This document shows, in pieces, positions 8,729 through 17,956 of a stretch of DNA of 58,202 nt. Under the pieces are notes generated by a model. It saw nothing but the letters and a program-made list of their open reading frames with translations. It made no database searches and was not told the DNA's origin. The stretch covers positions 1-58,202 of the forward strand of contig CADBFZ010000013.1 of NCBI GenBank assembly GCA_902794095.1, given 5' to 3'. The first letter of the stretch is position 1. Each line of letters begins with the position of its first letter. The translations under genes and the position numbers were made by a program. The stretch comes from an uncultured Lachnospiraceae bacterium. Lineage in GTDB: Bacteria > Bacillota > Clostridia > Lachnospirales > Lachnospiraceae.

Positions 8729-8803
8729 TCGGAGTGGCGGGATTCGAACTCGCGACCTCCGCCTCCCTAAGACGGCGCTCTAACCAAGCTGAGCCACACC
8801 CCG
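8729..8803 (-). tRNA. tRNA-Pro (anticodon AGG)
   Basis: A full cloverleaf folds on the minus strand. The acceptor stem is CGGGGTG/CACTCCG, with the C1-G72 pair and A73 that mark bacterial tRNA-Pro. The anticodon stem is CCGTC/GGCGG with loop TTAGGGA, giving anticodon AGG with G37. The T arm has GTTCGAATC. CCA is not encoded. A34 would need deamination to inosine to read several CCN codons. Confidence 0.92.
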
Positions 8804-8901
8804 TTTTTCAAACAGCTTGATAATAATATCATAGGCATATTACAATTGCAAGCACTTTTTGAAAAGAATTTTTTTTATTTTTTGAAGCCCTGAAAACCGC
8901 A

Positions 8902-10512
8902 TTAATACGGGTGTTGCCTGGCCTCCTCAGACTCATCGTCACGAAGTCCCAGCTCAACGGCAAGAAGATCGTATTTGTAAAACTCATCACCATAATAATT
9001 GTTGAACCACATATCCATCATCTGGGCATATCTTGCAGATCCGTCTCGCCATCCCTGATCGACGGAAGGACGTCCTCTTACTACTCTTACCACCTTAGCG
9101 TTGGGATATGTCGCTTCCAGGAGATCAAAATCATCAGACGATACCGAAGTACTCTCAAGCCAGATTCGCTCCATCATGGGCGAATAAAGAAGCGGTGTGA
9201 TGTCACTAAGACGTCTGTTGTAACTGATATTTACATCGACCAGCTCATGAAGGTTTGAAAGCGGTGAAATATCGGTAAGGTTATTTACGAAAAGCTCAAG
9301 GTAATGCAGGTGCTTACACTTTGCAAGTGGCGTTAAGTCGTTGATCCAGTTATCTGCCATGATAAGAAGTCTGAGCTCCGGCAGATAATCTCCTATTACG
9401 GATATATCAACAATGGACTGATGACCCAGGTCAAGACATCTTAAGTCGGTACAATACTTAAGAACCTGAATATCCTTGGATCTTAATCTCTCGTAATTGT
9501 AGTTATAGATAAGTACGGAGAAAGTAACCTGATCGGTTCTGAGGCTCCACTTACCCATGCGTATGCGCCATACCAGATTGACGGTGGGGATTTCTTTTCT
9601 GAATTCACCCAGAGTTTCGTTATCAAGTCCGCAATCGCATACGATAAGCTTCTGAAGGCTTCTCATCTGCTCCGTGAGTTCTTTTAAAACAACAAGGTCG
9701 GACTCGTACAATCTCTTCCTGGTAAGGTCGATTTCAAAATCTGCGGTGGAATCGTAAATCGTATCGTTATATTCAACTTCCCAGCCGAAATTAACGCCGG
9801 GATATTTGCGTGCAAGTTCAAGCCTCTCCTCCCAGGTAAGTCCCTGACCGTGAAGATCGACTTCTTTTAAATCCGGGAAAAGAGATAGATTCTCAAAAAG
9901 TTCATCCTTAAGAGAACCCGTGATGGTTACCTTAGAGCGTGCAAGATCAATGCTTACGGCATCTGCGGGATAAGTCTGGTGGCAGATGTCATAGAGCTCA
10001 ACAACTATGAAATCAACATTAGGGAAAATATATTTAAGACGAGCTTTGTCCTCTGCGGTTATGTGGTTCTCACCGAATGAAACTTCGGTCAGTGAAGGCA
10101 AATAGGACAGCTTGGTAATGATGGTTTCAAGATCGGTATAACCGTGGTCCGTGAGGCTTACTTTAGCTGTCTCAATGGGATAGTCCTCACCCTCGATATT
10201 TATCCAAGTATCATATGTGAATACAACGCTTGGAAACAGGCTCTGAAGCATGGGAATATCTTCAACGTAAAGCCTGTAAGAACCAAGGTTTACACTCTTT
10301 AGATTACCGAATTTGGCAAGTCCTCTCTCAAGGGTTTCAAGGTCAGTAATCTCACTTCCCTCAAACACCAAATTCTCCATGTATATATCGCAAGGGTGCC
10401 CGAATATTTCGAAGCGGGTACTTACCAGATAGTAGTACGCCCCTTCGGCAAGAAGCACCGTGATGCCTGTAATTATGAGAAAGACAGCAATAAACTTCCT
10501 CAAGCTCTTCAT
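8902..10512 (-). CDS. Membrane-anchored leucine-rich-repeat protein
   Basis: 536 aa with one N-terminal hydrophobic anchor (about 7-30), so probably exported and held at the membrane. The body holds leucine-rich-repeat-like units, clearest between about residues 345 and 450 (LRCLDLGHQSIVDISVIGDY, LRLLIMADNWINDLTPLAKC, LHYLELFVNNLTDISPLSNL, VDVNISYNRRLSDITPLLYS). Earlier repeats are more degenerate (LTEVSFGENHITAEDKARLK, LKEVDLHGQGLTWEERLELA). The order is typical of Firmicutes surface LRR proteins thought to bind proteins or glycans. The partner is unknown. AAAGGA lies before the ATG. No terminator stands out in the 98 nt between it and tRNA-Pro. Confidence 0.85.
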   Translation of the reverse strand: MKSLRKFIAVFLIITGITVLLAEGAYYYLVSTRFEIFGHPCDIYMENLVFEGSEITDLETLERGLAKFGNLKSVNLGSYRLYVEDIPMLQSLFPSVVFTYDTWINIEGEDYPIETAKVSLTDHGYTDLETIITKLSYLPSLTEVSFGENHITAEDKARLKYIFPNVDFIVVELYDICHQTYPADAVSIDLARSKVTITGSLKDELFENLSLFPDLKEVDLHGQGLTWEERLELARKYPGVNFGWEVEYNDTIYDSTADFEIDLTRKRLYESDLVVLKELTEQMRSLQKLIVCDCGLDNETLGEFRKEIPTVNLVWRIRMGKWSLRTDQVTFSVLIYNYNYERLRSKDIQVLKYCTDLRCLDLGHQSIVDISVIGDYLPELRLLIMADNWINDLTPLAKCKHLHYLELFVNNLTDISPLSNLHELVDVNISYNRRLSDITPLLYSPMMERIWLESTSVSSDDFDLLEATYPNAKVVRVVRGRPSVDQGWRDGSARYAQMMDMWFNNYYGDEFYKYDLLAVELGLRDDESEEARQHPY

Positions 10513-10642
10513 TTCAATCGATCCTTTTCATTCTCCTCATAAGCGCCGTAGCGCCTAAACAGCAAATAATTATAACACATCATATTATGTAATTAAATAA
10601 TCCCTGCGCTTTTGTCATCTCGGTTAATTGCCTGCAATTAAA

Positions 10643-10670
10643 TTGTAGTAAATAAATCCGGTAGTATAAT
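10643..10670 (+). promoter_or_regulatory. Promoter of the DUF3089 gene
   Basis: TTGTAG (10643-10648) and a perfect TATAAT (10665-10670) are separated by 16 bp. This gives a leader of about 34 nt before the ATG at 10711. Confidence 0.65.
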
Positions 10671-10710
10671 AAATATGCAGTTATTTCTTATGGGGACAAT
10701 ATAGATTTTT

Positions 10711-11715
10711 ATGTTTAAAAATCTGAAAAACAGGGTAATCGCGGATGCTATCATCCTAGCGGTTTTCATATTGACGGTTGTTACCGCCTTTCTATTAATT
10801 TTCAAAGCCCGGATGGAACGCGTACCGGATTATTCCTCGCGCGATTCCTGGGCTTATTTTGCTGTCGGGGAAGAAAAAGAAGTCGATCTCTTCCTCATCG
10901 CTCCCACCGTCTACACCGGCGAACGCACCAACATGTCCTTAGGTGAAAAGAAATCACTTGCAAACTTCACCGCATCACTCAACATGGAGCGCGGCATCTA
11001 CGAAGATTACTGCAGAATGTATGCGCCTTTCTACAGACAGGCTGCAATGAGTACCTACGATCTTAATTCCATAGACAGAGAAAAATATCTCGAGCTTGCC
11101 TACGAAGATATCTCGTCTTCTTTTAGATGGTATCTGGAAAATGAAAACGACGGCCGTCCCATAATTCTCGCAGGATTTTCACAGGGCGCGGACATGTGTC
11201 TGAGACTTGTAAAAGAATACTTTGACGATGAAGAGCTTAGTGAGAGGCTGGTTGCCGTATATGCCATCGGATGGTCCTTTAACGAAGAAGATGTCCTTCA
11301 ATATCCCCAGCTTAAACCCGCACAAAATGCCGATGATACCGGCGTGATAATATGTTTTGACCTTGAAACCGAAGATGTAACAAGCACCTTTATATGTCCC
11401 GCCGGAAAGACATATTATTGCATCAATCCTTTGAACTGGAGAACGGATTCCGTAGCGGCACCCGCAAGTCTTAACCTCGGTGCATGCATTACGGATGGAA
11501 ACGGAAATATTGTTAACGAAATCCCTGCATTTTGCGGAGGTTATATAGATACAGAGCGCGGAGTTATCAAGGTGGAAGGAATCGACACGCAGCTTTATCC
11601 CAATCCCGTGCCTTCTCTTCCTGAGGGATCACTTCACGTATATGACTACATGTTCTACTATCGCAACCTGCAAGCCAACGTTAAAAACAGAATAGATAAA
11701 TATCTGAATAATTAA
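10711..11715 (+). CDS. DUF3089 family alpha/beta-hydrolase, membrane anchored
   Basis: 334 aa with one N-terminal hydrophobic segment (about 11-32), then an exported domain. The nucleophile elbow is visible as GFSQGAD near residue 155. The N-terminal AYFAVGEEKEVDLFLIAPTV and the C-terminal GSLHVYDYMFYYRNLQANV match the DUF3089 family of putative esterases or lipases. The substrate is unknown. It precedes the EAL gene by 32 nt on the same strand, so the two may be cotranscribed. Confidence 0.85.
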   Translation: MFKNLKNRVIADAIILAVFILTVVTAFLLIFKARMERVPDYSSRDSWAYFAVGEEKEVDLFLIAPTVYTGERTNMSLGEKKSLANFTASLNMERGIYEDYCRMYAPFYRQAAMSTYDLNSIDREKYLELAYEDISSSFRWYLENENDGRPIILAGFSQGADMCLRLVKEYFDDEELSERLVAVYAIGWSFNEEDVLQYPQLKPAQNADDTGVIICFDLETEDVTSTFICPAGKTYYCINPLNWRTDSVAAPASLNLGACITDGNGNIVNEIPAFCGGYIDTERGVIKVEGIDTQLYPNPVPSLPEGSLHVYDYMFYYRNLQANVKNRIDKYLNN

Positions 11716-11747
11716 TCTGTGGATCGAATATTTCGAGGGGGAAAACC

Positions 11748-13700
11748 ATGGAAAAGAAAAGTATTTGGTACAAGTTAAAGGATTTCTTCGGGTTTAATCA
11801 AATGTCTCCGTACGAGAAGGCATTCCATCGTGATGCCAATATCCGTTCGACATTTTTCATGGCCCTTATCATCATCGTGCTGGAAAGCTGGATGATAATC
11901 CGCTTTATCAAAAAGTACGTCTTAACCGGACAGTACGCCACCTTCGAACTCTTTTTCAAATATTCGAAAAACTATTGGTTGCTTCTGTTTATCGGAGTAT
12001 TCATGCTCATCTACTCCATCCTCTATACCGGTAACAAGATAAGCAGATCGCCCTACATAAGCATCAGCCTCACCGTCATGTTTACGGGCGTGTGCATGTA
12101 CTTCGGATGGAAAGTTTCGGAAAGCGACTTTTCAAAAGGCAGAATGATCCTCTGCTTTCTTACCATGGTTCTCTATGCCGCGTGTCTGCTGATATGGAGG
12201 CCATACATCTCCATCGTCATGCTCTCCGTGATCGGTATTGCGTATATCAATTACCTGGACACATACGGTGTGGATCTTGAAGGTAATTACAAGGGCGTTC
12301 TGGAAGCAGACAAGATCAATTACGCAACCTTTTTCATATCCCTTATTGCGGTTGTAGTGAGCATATATCACCAAAGACACAGCGAAGCACGTAAATCCGC
12401 AAAGCTCATCCAAGCCTCCATTACGGACGATCTGACAGGTATTCCCAATGCAAAAGAATTCGCTGAGAAGGCGGAGGTACTTGTTAATACCACGGATCCT
12501 TCCAAGCTGATCTATCTCTTTTTCAATATCGCGAATTTCAGAACATACAACGACCACCTGGGATACGCCCGGGGTAACAAACTGCTTAAAAAGCTGGCTG
12601 ACGGATTTGCGAAGGTTTTTGAAAAAGATATCTACGGAAGAATGTCCGATGACCACTTCATGGTTCTTACAAGGATTGACGGATTTGAAGACCGCATCGA
12701 ACAGATGAGACAGATTCTTAAGAGCGAATCCACCGAGGAGCTTTACCTTGAGTTTAAAGTCGGAGGATACCGCCCCACCGAAAGTTCGGACCCCAGAAGT
12801 GATATCGACAGAGCAAGATACGCGGTAAATTCCATCTCAAAACATGCGGATAAAACCTACATCGAATACGATAAGAAGATGCACGAGGAATTCAATCTTC
12901 GTCAGTACATCTTAAACAACATAGACAAGGCCATCCGTGAGGACTACATTCAGGTTTATTACCAGCCCGTGGTATGGTCCGACGATAAGAAGCTCTGCGG
13001 ATGTGAAGCCCTTGCAAGATGGGTGGATCCCAAGTTCGGTTTCCTTTCACCCGGAGCATTCATACCGATCCTCGAAGAGTGCCGTCAGATTAATAAGCTG
13101 GATCTTTGCATCTACGAGAAGGTCTGCCAAAACCTCAGAGAAAAGCTGGATAAGGGAGAAAAGATATTCCCCGTATCCCTGAACTTCTCAAGGCTTGATT
13201 TCGAGCTCATGGATGCGGTATCAGAGCTGGAAAAGCTGGTTGAGAAGTACGGAATTCCTAAAGAATATCTCCATGTTGAGATCACGGAAAGCGCTCTGAC
13301 GGATGAGACCAACACCCTTAAAACAGCCATGGAAGTGCTCCACGAAAAAGGCTACAGCATCTGGCTCGATGACTTCGGTTCGGGTTATTCGTCTCTCAAT
13401 GTTTTGAAAGATTACAACTTTGACGTTCTTAAGATTGATATGGTCTTCCTGAAGAATTTCGAAGACGAGCAGGTAAAAGAAAACGCACGCAAGATCATAG
13501 GTACTATCCTAGACCTTGCATGCGCTCTGAATATGAAAACATTGACCGAAGGCGTTGAATCCGAAGAAGCCGCTCAGTTCCTCACTGAAAAAGGCTGCGG
13601 AAGACTTCAGGGATACTTCTACGGAAAGCCCATGTCCTTCGAAGAAATCTACGATGCGATCCACGCAGGAAAGCTGGAGATTTCAAGCGAAATTCTATAA
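11748..13700 (+). CDS. Membrane EAL phosphodiesterase with degenerate GGDEF domain
   Basis: 650 aa. Five or six membrane segments fill about residues 28-200. The GGDEF-like domain (about 220-375) has MSDDHF where GGDEF should be, so it is probably not a diguanylate cyclase. The EAL domain (about 385-640) keeps the catalytic pattern: CEALARW, LNFS, VEITESAL, DDFGSGYSSL, KIDMVFL, EGVESEEAA and QGYFYGKPM. The protein likely hydrolyses c-di-GMP at the membrane. A GAGGGGGAAAA ribosome site precedes the ATG. Its stop codon directly abuts that of the convergent Bax-inhibitor gene and no terminator hairpin is visible between them. Confidence 0.93.
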   Translation: MEKKSIWYKLKDFFGFNQMSPYEKAFHRDANIRSTFFMALIIIVLESWMIIRFIKKYVLTGQYATFELFFKYSKNYWLLLFIGVFMLIYSILYTGNKISRSPYISISLTVMFTGVCMYFGWKVSESDFSKGRMILCFLTMVLYAACLLIWRPYISIVMLSVIGIAYINYLDTYGVDLEGNYKGVLEADKINYATFFISLIAVVVSIYHQRHSEARKSAKLIQASITDDLTGIPNAKEFAEKAEVLVNTTDPSKLIYLFFNIANFRTYNDHLGYARGNKLLKKLADGFAKVFEKDIYGRMSDDHFMVLTRIDGFEDRIEQMRQILKSESTEELYLEFKVGGYRPTESSDPRSDIDRARYAVNSISKHADKTYIEYDKKMHEEFNLRQYILNNIDKAIREDYIQVYYQPVVWSDDKKLCGCEALARWVDPKFGFLSPGAFIPILEECRQINKLDLCIYEKVCQNLREKLDKGEKIFPVSLNFSRLDFELMDAVSELEKLVEKYGIPKEYLHVEITESALTDETNTLKTAMEVLHEKGYSIWLDDFGSGYSSLNVLKDYNFDVLKIDMVFLKNFEDEQVKENARKIIGTILDLACALNMKTLTEGVESEEAAQFLTEKGCGRLQGYFYGKPMSFEEIYDAIHAGKLEISSEIL

Positions 13701-14420
13701 TTATCTTCTTCTTGACCCGCCCTTGCTTCCGAGGATTCTTAAGATCCTGATGAAGAGGTTGATGATGTCGAGATAAATATCAAGTGAGCAATCGATTGCA
13801 TTATCGAGAGTCTTGGGGAACTGCTGTGCTCTCCAGTAATCGTATCCGATGTAGAGCGCAAAGATTACTGCTCCTGCCCAGGTGATAATGTTATATGCAC
13901 CGGGGAAAAGGAACATGGAAAGCAATCCGGCAATTATAAGTCCGATAAGGCATCCGAGAAGGAGCTTTCCGAGACCGCTGAAGAAATTAGGGAATGCGAT
14001 GGATAAAACAATCATGCATCCGGTAATAACTGCGGTATAAACGATTGCCTGAACAACGATATCTCCCGCTCCACCCTGGATGTAAGCGTTGATCATAAGC
14101 GAAAGTACAAGGCCGATGGGCACAACAACAAGGTTATATCCGATGAAGCTGATAACGGGGCTCTTGGACTTGGATGACATCAAAACACCAACGATGGAAC
14201 ATACAATGTATCCTACGAAGAGATAAATCGCATAAATGGGATTTGCTTCCATTGTGTCGGTCAGAGTCTTTCCGAGAGTAAGGCACATAACGATATTGAG
14301 AATCAGTCCGTACATAACGGACCCGCCCAGTGCCATGTTATAAGTTCTGTCATCGAGAATGGTATCTTCGGGATTGTAGATCATTCTCTCTGCACGTCTT
14401 GTCTGAGTAAAACTAGCCAT
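13701..14420 (-). CDS. Bax inhibitor-1 (BI-1/YccA) family membrane protein
   Basis: 239 aa with seven hydrophobic segments. The C-terminal signature SLDIYLDIINLFIRILRILG is characteristic of bacterial BI-1 proteins, whose proposed roles include a pH-sensitive calcium leak and modulation of membrane proteases. Physiological role here unknown. AGGAGG lies eight bases before the ATG. It follows tRNA-Gly on the same strand, with a weak hairpin between. Confidence 0.92.
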   Translation of the reverse strand: MASFTQTRRAERMIYNPEDTILDDRTYNMALGGSVMYGLILNIVMCLTLGKTLTDTMEANPIYAIYLFVGYIVCSIVGVLMSSKSKSPVISFIGYNLVVVPIGLVLSLMINAYIQGGAGDIVVQAIVYTAVITGCMIVLSIAFPNFFSGLGKLLLGCLIGLIIAGLLSMFLFPGAYNIITWAGAVIFALYIGYDYWRAQQFPKTLDNAIDCSLDIYLDIINLFIRILRILGSKGGSRRR

Positions 14421-14447
14421 TTTAAAATCCTCCTTTATACTATAAAG

Positions 14448-14471
14448 CCCCGTAAGCTTTCGTTTACGAGG
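14448..14471 (-). terminator. Weak hairpin between tRNA-Gly and the BI-1 gene
   Basis: An 8-bp stem (14448-14455 with 14464-14471) is followed on the minus strand by CTTTATAGT, a poor U tract. It may be a processing or partial termination site rather than a full terminator. Confidence 0.45.
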
Positions 14472-14483
14472 TTAATAGTTACA

Positions 14484-14554
14484 AGCAGCTGACGGGAGTC
14501 GAACCCGCCTCTTCAGCTTGGGAAGCTGACGTACTACCGATATACTACGGCTGC
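14484..14554 (-). tRNA. tRNA-Gly (anticodon CCC)
   Basis: Cloverleaf on the minus strand: anticodon stem TCAGC/GCTGA with loop TTCCCAA gives CCC. The T arm has GTTCGACTC and the discriminator is T. CCA is not encoded. The acceptor stem GCAGCCG/CAGCTGC has a C-A mismatch at position 6-67, unusual but tolerated in some tRNAs. Confidence 0.88.
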
Positions 14555-14599
14555 AAACAAGTCGTATTATACCTTAATCACGTCTAAATTTCCACTTTA

Positions 14600-16108
14600 T
14601 TAATTCTTTGGAAACACTTTCTCGATAAGCTCGGGATTCATGTGTGCGTGCCTGTTCATCGAGAATTTATCCATGGGATAATCCTTAAGGTTATCCAGTA
14701 TCTTTCTGTCATCAGCCTTGGCAAGAAGTTCGTTTCTGGCCTTGGTTATCTCAACTTCGGTCATGTGCTTGGAAGGTCCGCCTACGCAGCCTCCGGGACA
14801 TACCATTCCTTCTATGAAATCTTCCTCAAGTCGTCCTGCTTTGAGCATAAGAAGTGCTTTCTTACACTCATCTCCGCCGGCAACCTTAAGAAGCTTAATA
14901 TCAGAGGTATCCTCTCCTCTTTCCTTCATGCACTCGATAACAGCGCCTGCAACTCCGCCGCCGGATGCAAACTTCTTACCGAATGAAGATGCCATCTGGT
15001 ACTCTCCGTCCACGTGCTCAAGTTTAATATCCTTGGAACGAAGAAGTGCTCTGAACTCACCGAATGTGATTACGTAATCTGCATTATCGGGAATGTTGGG
15101 CTCCTGTGCCTCTGCCTTTTTAGCTATGCAGGGACCGATGAAAACGGTCGTACATCCGGGATGTGTGAGTTTGAGATATCTGGAGATTGCACACATGGGT
15201 GATACGGTGGTTGATTTATTGTCACGATACTGATCGGGGAAGTGCTTTCTGAGCATGTTGATGAAAGCAGGACAGCACGAAGTTGTCATCTTTCTGCCTT
15301 CTTTACGTGCTTCACTCCACTCGTAAGACTCAAATGCAGCGGTCATATCTCCGCCCAGTCCTACTTCGATCATATCCGAGAATCCCAGTTTAAGAAGAGT
15401 TGCTTTGATGGACGCCATGTCAATGTCAGCGCCGAACTGTCCCTCGATTGCGGGAGCCACCATGGCAATGACTTCTTTTCCCGCAAGGATATCCTGAATG
15501 ATGGGAACAAGATAAGTCTTGGATCCGATAGCACCGAAAGGACAGCTGTGAATACAATGTCCGCAGTTGATGCACTTCTCTTCATCTATCTTACAAATGC
15601 CGTTTTCGTCATAAGTGATCGCACCGACGGGGCATACTTTCTTACAAGGTCTTTCGAGATGAACGATTGCTCCGTAAGGGCAAGCCTTAGCACACATACC
15701 GCATTCCTTACACTTGGCAGGATCGATATGCATTCTTACTTCACCGGGTGAAATTGCATTAAACTTACAGGAATTGATACACGCTTTTCCGAGACAGAAT
15801 CTGCAGTTATCCGTTACGGAATATGCTGAGATCGGACACTCGTCACATGCAGCATGAATTACCTGAACTATGTTTTGGGATCCGATATTATCGGAGGTAT
15901 CCATTCCGCATGCAAGACGGATTCTTTCTCTTACAACCTCACGTTCCTTATATATGCAGCATCTGAAAAGAGGCTTGGGGCCGGGGATGATCTTGTTAAC
16001 AAGCTCATCCTTGGTATCCTCGTTAAGATTATTATCCCACGCGAGGCGGCATACCTCTTCCATTATCGTATGTTTAAAGCGTACTATTCCTTCGTCGTTT
16101 GTTACCAT
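14600..16108 (-). CDS. [FeFe] hydrogenase, group-B-like, ferredoxin-type N-terminus
   Basis: 502 aa iron-sulfur enzyme. The H-cluster motifs are TSCCPAF (about 276-282), GPCIAKKAE (325-333) and GMVCPGGCVGGP (434-445), so all four cysteines that hold the catalytic cluster are present. The TSCCP form of motif 1 is that of group B monomeric hydrogenases rather than the TSCSPGW of classical group A enzymes. The N-terminal part has several [4Fe-4S] motifs (CRFCLGKACINSC, CKECGMCAKACP, CINCGHCIHSCP). Ferredoxin is the likely electron partner. It begins 17 nt after the cyclase stop, with CAGAGG before its ATG, so it is probably cotranscribed with the signalling genes upstream. A sensory role, as proposed for some divergent [FeFe] hydrogenases, is possible. 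Confidence 0.88.
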   Translation of the reverse strand: MVTNDEGIVRFKHTIMEEVCRLAWDNNLNEDTKDELVNKIIPGPKPLFRCCIYKEREVVRERIRLACGMDTSDNIGSQNIVQVIHAACDECPISAYSVTDNCRFCLGKACINSCKFNAISPGEVRMHIDPAKCKECGMCAKACPYGAIVHLERPCKKVCPVGAITYDENGICKIDEEKCINCGHCIHSCPFGAIGSKTYLVPIIQDILAGKEVIAMVAPAIEGQFGADIDMASIKATLLKLGFSDMIEVGLGGDMTAAFESYEWSEARKEGRKMTTSCCPAFINMLRKHFPDQYRDNKSTTVSPMCAISRYLKLTHPGCTTVFIGPCIAKKAEAQEPNIPDNADYVITFGEFRALLRSKDIKLEHVDGEYQMASSFGKKFASGGGVAGAVIECMKERGEDTSDIKLLKVAGGDECKKALLMLKAGRLEEDFIEGMVCPGGCVGGPSKHMTEVEITKARNELLAKADDRKILDNLKDYPMDKFSMNRHAHMNPELIEKVFPKN

Positions 16109-16125
16109 AAAAACCTCTGAAACTT

Positions 16126-17952
16126 TTAATTCTTATCCGTGATGGAATTAAGTTCAAGAACTTCAAATCCATCCGCCTTACCCTTGAGCTTGATGGTGTC
16201 ACCAAGAGAAGTATAAGTGATGCGTCCTTCGAGTGCATCTGCAACGGAGCGGCTGATGTATACTTTTCCGCCGGGAGCGTTTGCTTCAAGGCGGGCTGCG
16301 GTATTGACCGTATCACCGATTGCGGTGTAGTCCATGTGCTTTTCGGCACCCATATTACCTACGACTGCGGGACCGAAGTTAACACCTACGCCTACTCTGA
16401 GTTCCTCTCCAATCTCCTCTTTGAGTTCATCGGATACTCTTGCAGCTCCTTCAACGATTCCCATCGCTGTTTTGACCGCATTCATAATTGCATCTTCCTG
16501 AGGAAGCGGTGCACCCCAAAAAGCCATCATAGCATCACCGACAAATTTATCAAGTGTTCCGTGATTTTTTTCTACACAATCACTTGCCATGGTCAGATAT
16601 CTGTTAAGGATAAATACGACCTTTTCGGGAGAAAGTCTCTCGGACATGGTGGTAAAGCCTCTTACGTCTACGAAAAGAACGGCAATGTCACATGTTTTTC
16701 CGCCAAGTGACAGGGATTCGGTGCCTTCTTTAAGGATTTCTTTTACGATCTCGGGATCGACATATCTTTCAAAGGTTTTTGTTACGCGCTGTTTCTCAAG
16801 TGCTGACCTTACGTAGTGGATCACAATGGATGCCACATAGAAAACAGCAACGCCCACAGGTATCCAAAGTGGATGAAGTATTCTTCCGATTCCGCCGATT
16901 CCTTTTTCATACAGCAGATATGCTGCAAACAGATAAACCGCTATAACAGCTACCGCAATGACTGACGAGATCTTGATTCCTTTTTTCTGAAACAGCCAGA
17001 AGCATACAAAACAGATCACAAAGAGAAGAAGTGCCTGAGGAAGGTCTGATTCTTCTTTCTTATAATTTCCGTCCAAAACAGCCTGTACAACGTTTGCCTG
17101 GAACTCAACACCGTACATCTGCTTTCCGTGCATTATAGAGGTGAAATACGCGTCCTGAAGACCGACCGCGTAAGGGCCGATAAATACCACCTTTCCCTCA
17201 AAATCATCCGGTGTGATGTTTCCGTTCAAGAGATCTGCAAGCGAATATCCGTCGTTGTATCCGCCGGGAAGTGATGAATAGGAAACATAGAAATGTCCGC
17301 TCGAACTTGCGGGAGGCTCGGTGATGGTCATTCCGTTTTTCTCACCGTAAACAAGTGCTGCGGTATAAGCCATGGAATAAACTCTCTCACCGTCAGGAGT
17401 GATGTACCAAAGAGCATGACGAAGAATTCCGTCCGTATCCAGCATCGCATTGATGTGTCCCTGGCATGTAACGTCCCTAAGTGCATCATAGGGCTCATCA
17501 TAAGTTAGGATCGCATTTTTATCGAAATAGGTATTACCGTTTTCATCAGTAATAACCCGGGATCCGATATTCGCAAAAGAAGCCGTTACGACATTTCCAA
17601 GCTTCTCGGCAGCAGATGCAAGTCTGGCATCGGATTCAGGATCTGATTCATCTAGAAAAAGAGCATCGATTGCAACAACGGCTGGTAATCTATCGGGATC
17701 TTGAGCAAGCTTTTCAAGAGCCTCCGCATATACGCTTCTTGTCCAGGTGCTGTAAGGACCGATTTCTTCCAAAGCTTTATCATCAATGCCTATTACGATT
17801 ATCTGTCCGTCCAGCGCCCTGGGAGACTGATACCATGCGTCTGAAACAATCGTATCGGGCCTTTTAAGCACCCCTGCTCCGGCTATGATGAGAGTCACCA
17901 AAGCCGAAGCGATGATTGAGATTATAATCCGATTGTAAATATACTTTTTCAT
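16126..17952 (-). CDS. CHASE2-domain adenylate cyclase (class III)
   Basis: 608 aa. An N-terminal membrane segment (about 9-28) is followed by an extracytoplasmic CHASE2 sensor (about 30-305; IIVIGIDDKALEEIGPY, VVAIDALFLDESD, GKVVFIGPYAVGLQDAY). Three membrane segments (about 315-395) lead to a linker (TFERYVDPEIVKEIL) and the catalytic domain. Metal-binding aspartates sit in LFVDVRGFT and KFVGDAMMAFWG, and DYTAIGDTVNTAARLE carries the transition-state residues. The lysine in LDKFVGD and DYT suggest ATP rather than GTP. The ATG at 17952 lies four bases after the FecR stop; the longer reading frame from 18021 would run into FecR coding sequence. CHASE2 cyclases next to FecR proteins are a known pairing. 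Confidence 0.92.
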   Translation of the reverse strand: MKKYIYNRIIISIIASALVTLIIAGAGVLKRPDTIVSDAWYQSPRALDGQIIVIGIDDKALEEIGPYSTWTRSVYAEALEKLAQDPDRLPAVVAIDALFLDESDPESDARLASAAEKLGNVVTASFANIGSRVITDENGNTYFDKNAILTYDEPYDALRDVTCQGHINAMLDTDGILRHALWYITPDGERVYSMAYTAALVYGEKNGMTITEPPASSSGHFYVSYSSLPGGYNDGYSLADLLNGNITPDDFEGKVVFIGPYAVGLQDAYFTSIMHGKQMYGVEFQANVVQAVLDGNYKKEESDLPQALLLFVICFVCFWLFQKKGIKISSVIAVAVIAVYLFAAYLLYEKGIGGIGRILHPLWIPVGVAVFYVASIVIHYVRSALEKQRVTKTFERYVDPEIVKEILKEGTESLSLGGKTCDIAVLFVDVRGFTTMSERLSPEKVVFILNRYLTMASDCVEKNHGTLDKFVGDAMMAFWGAPLPQEDAIMNAVKTAMGIVEGAARVSDELKEEIGEELRVGVGVNFGPAVVGNMGAEKHMDYTAIGDTVNTAARLEANAPGGKVYISRSVADALEGRITYTSLGDTIKLKGKADGFEVLELNSITDKN

Positions 17953-17956
17953 AAAA

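Noticed and set aside
8804..8901. Searched for a terminator or small RNA between the LRR gene and tRNA-Pro
   Set aside because: Only AT-rich sequence with an A/T run and no stable hairpin was seen.
12132..12656. 174-aa minus-strand open frame
   Set aside because: Antisense to the EAL gene, with no recognisable domain or start signals.
15242..15751. 169-aa plus-strand open frame rich in Cys and His
   Set aside because: It is the complement of the iron-sulfur cluster region of the hydrogenase; composition is a mirror effect.
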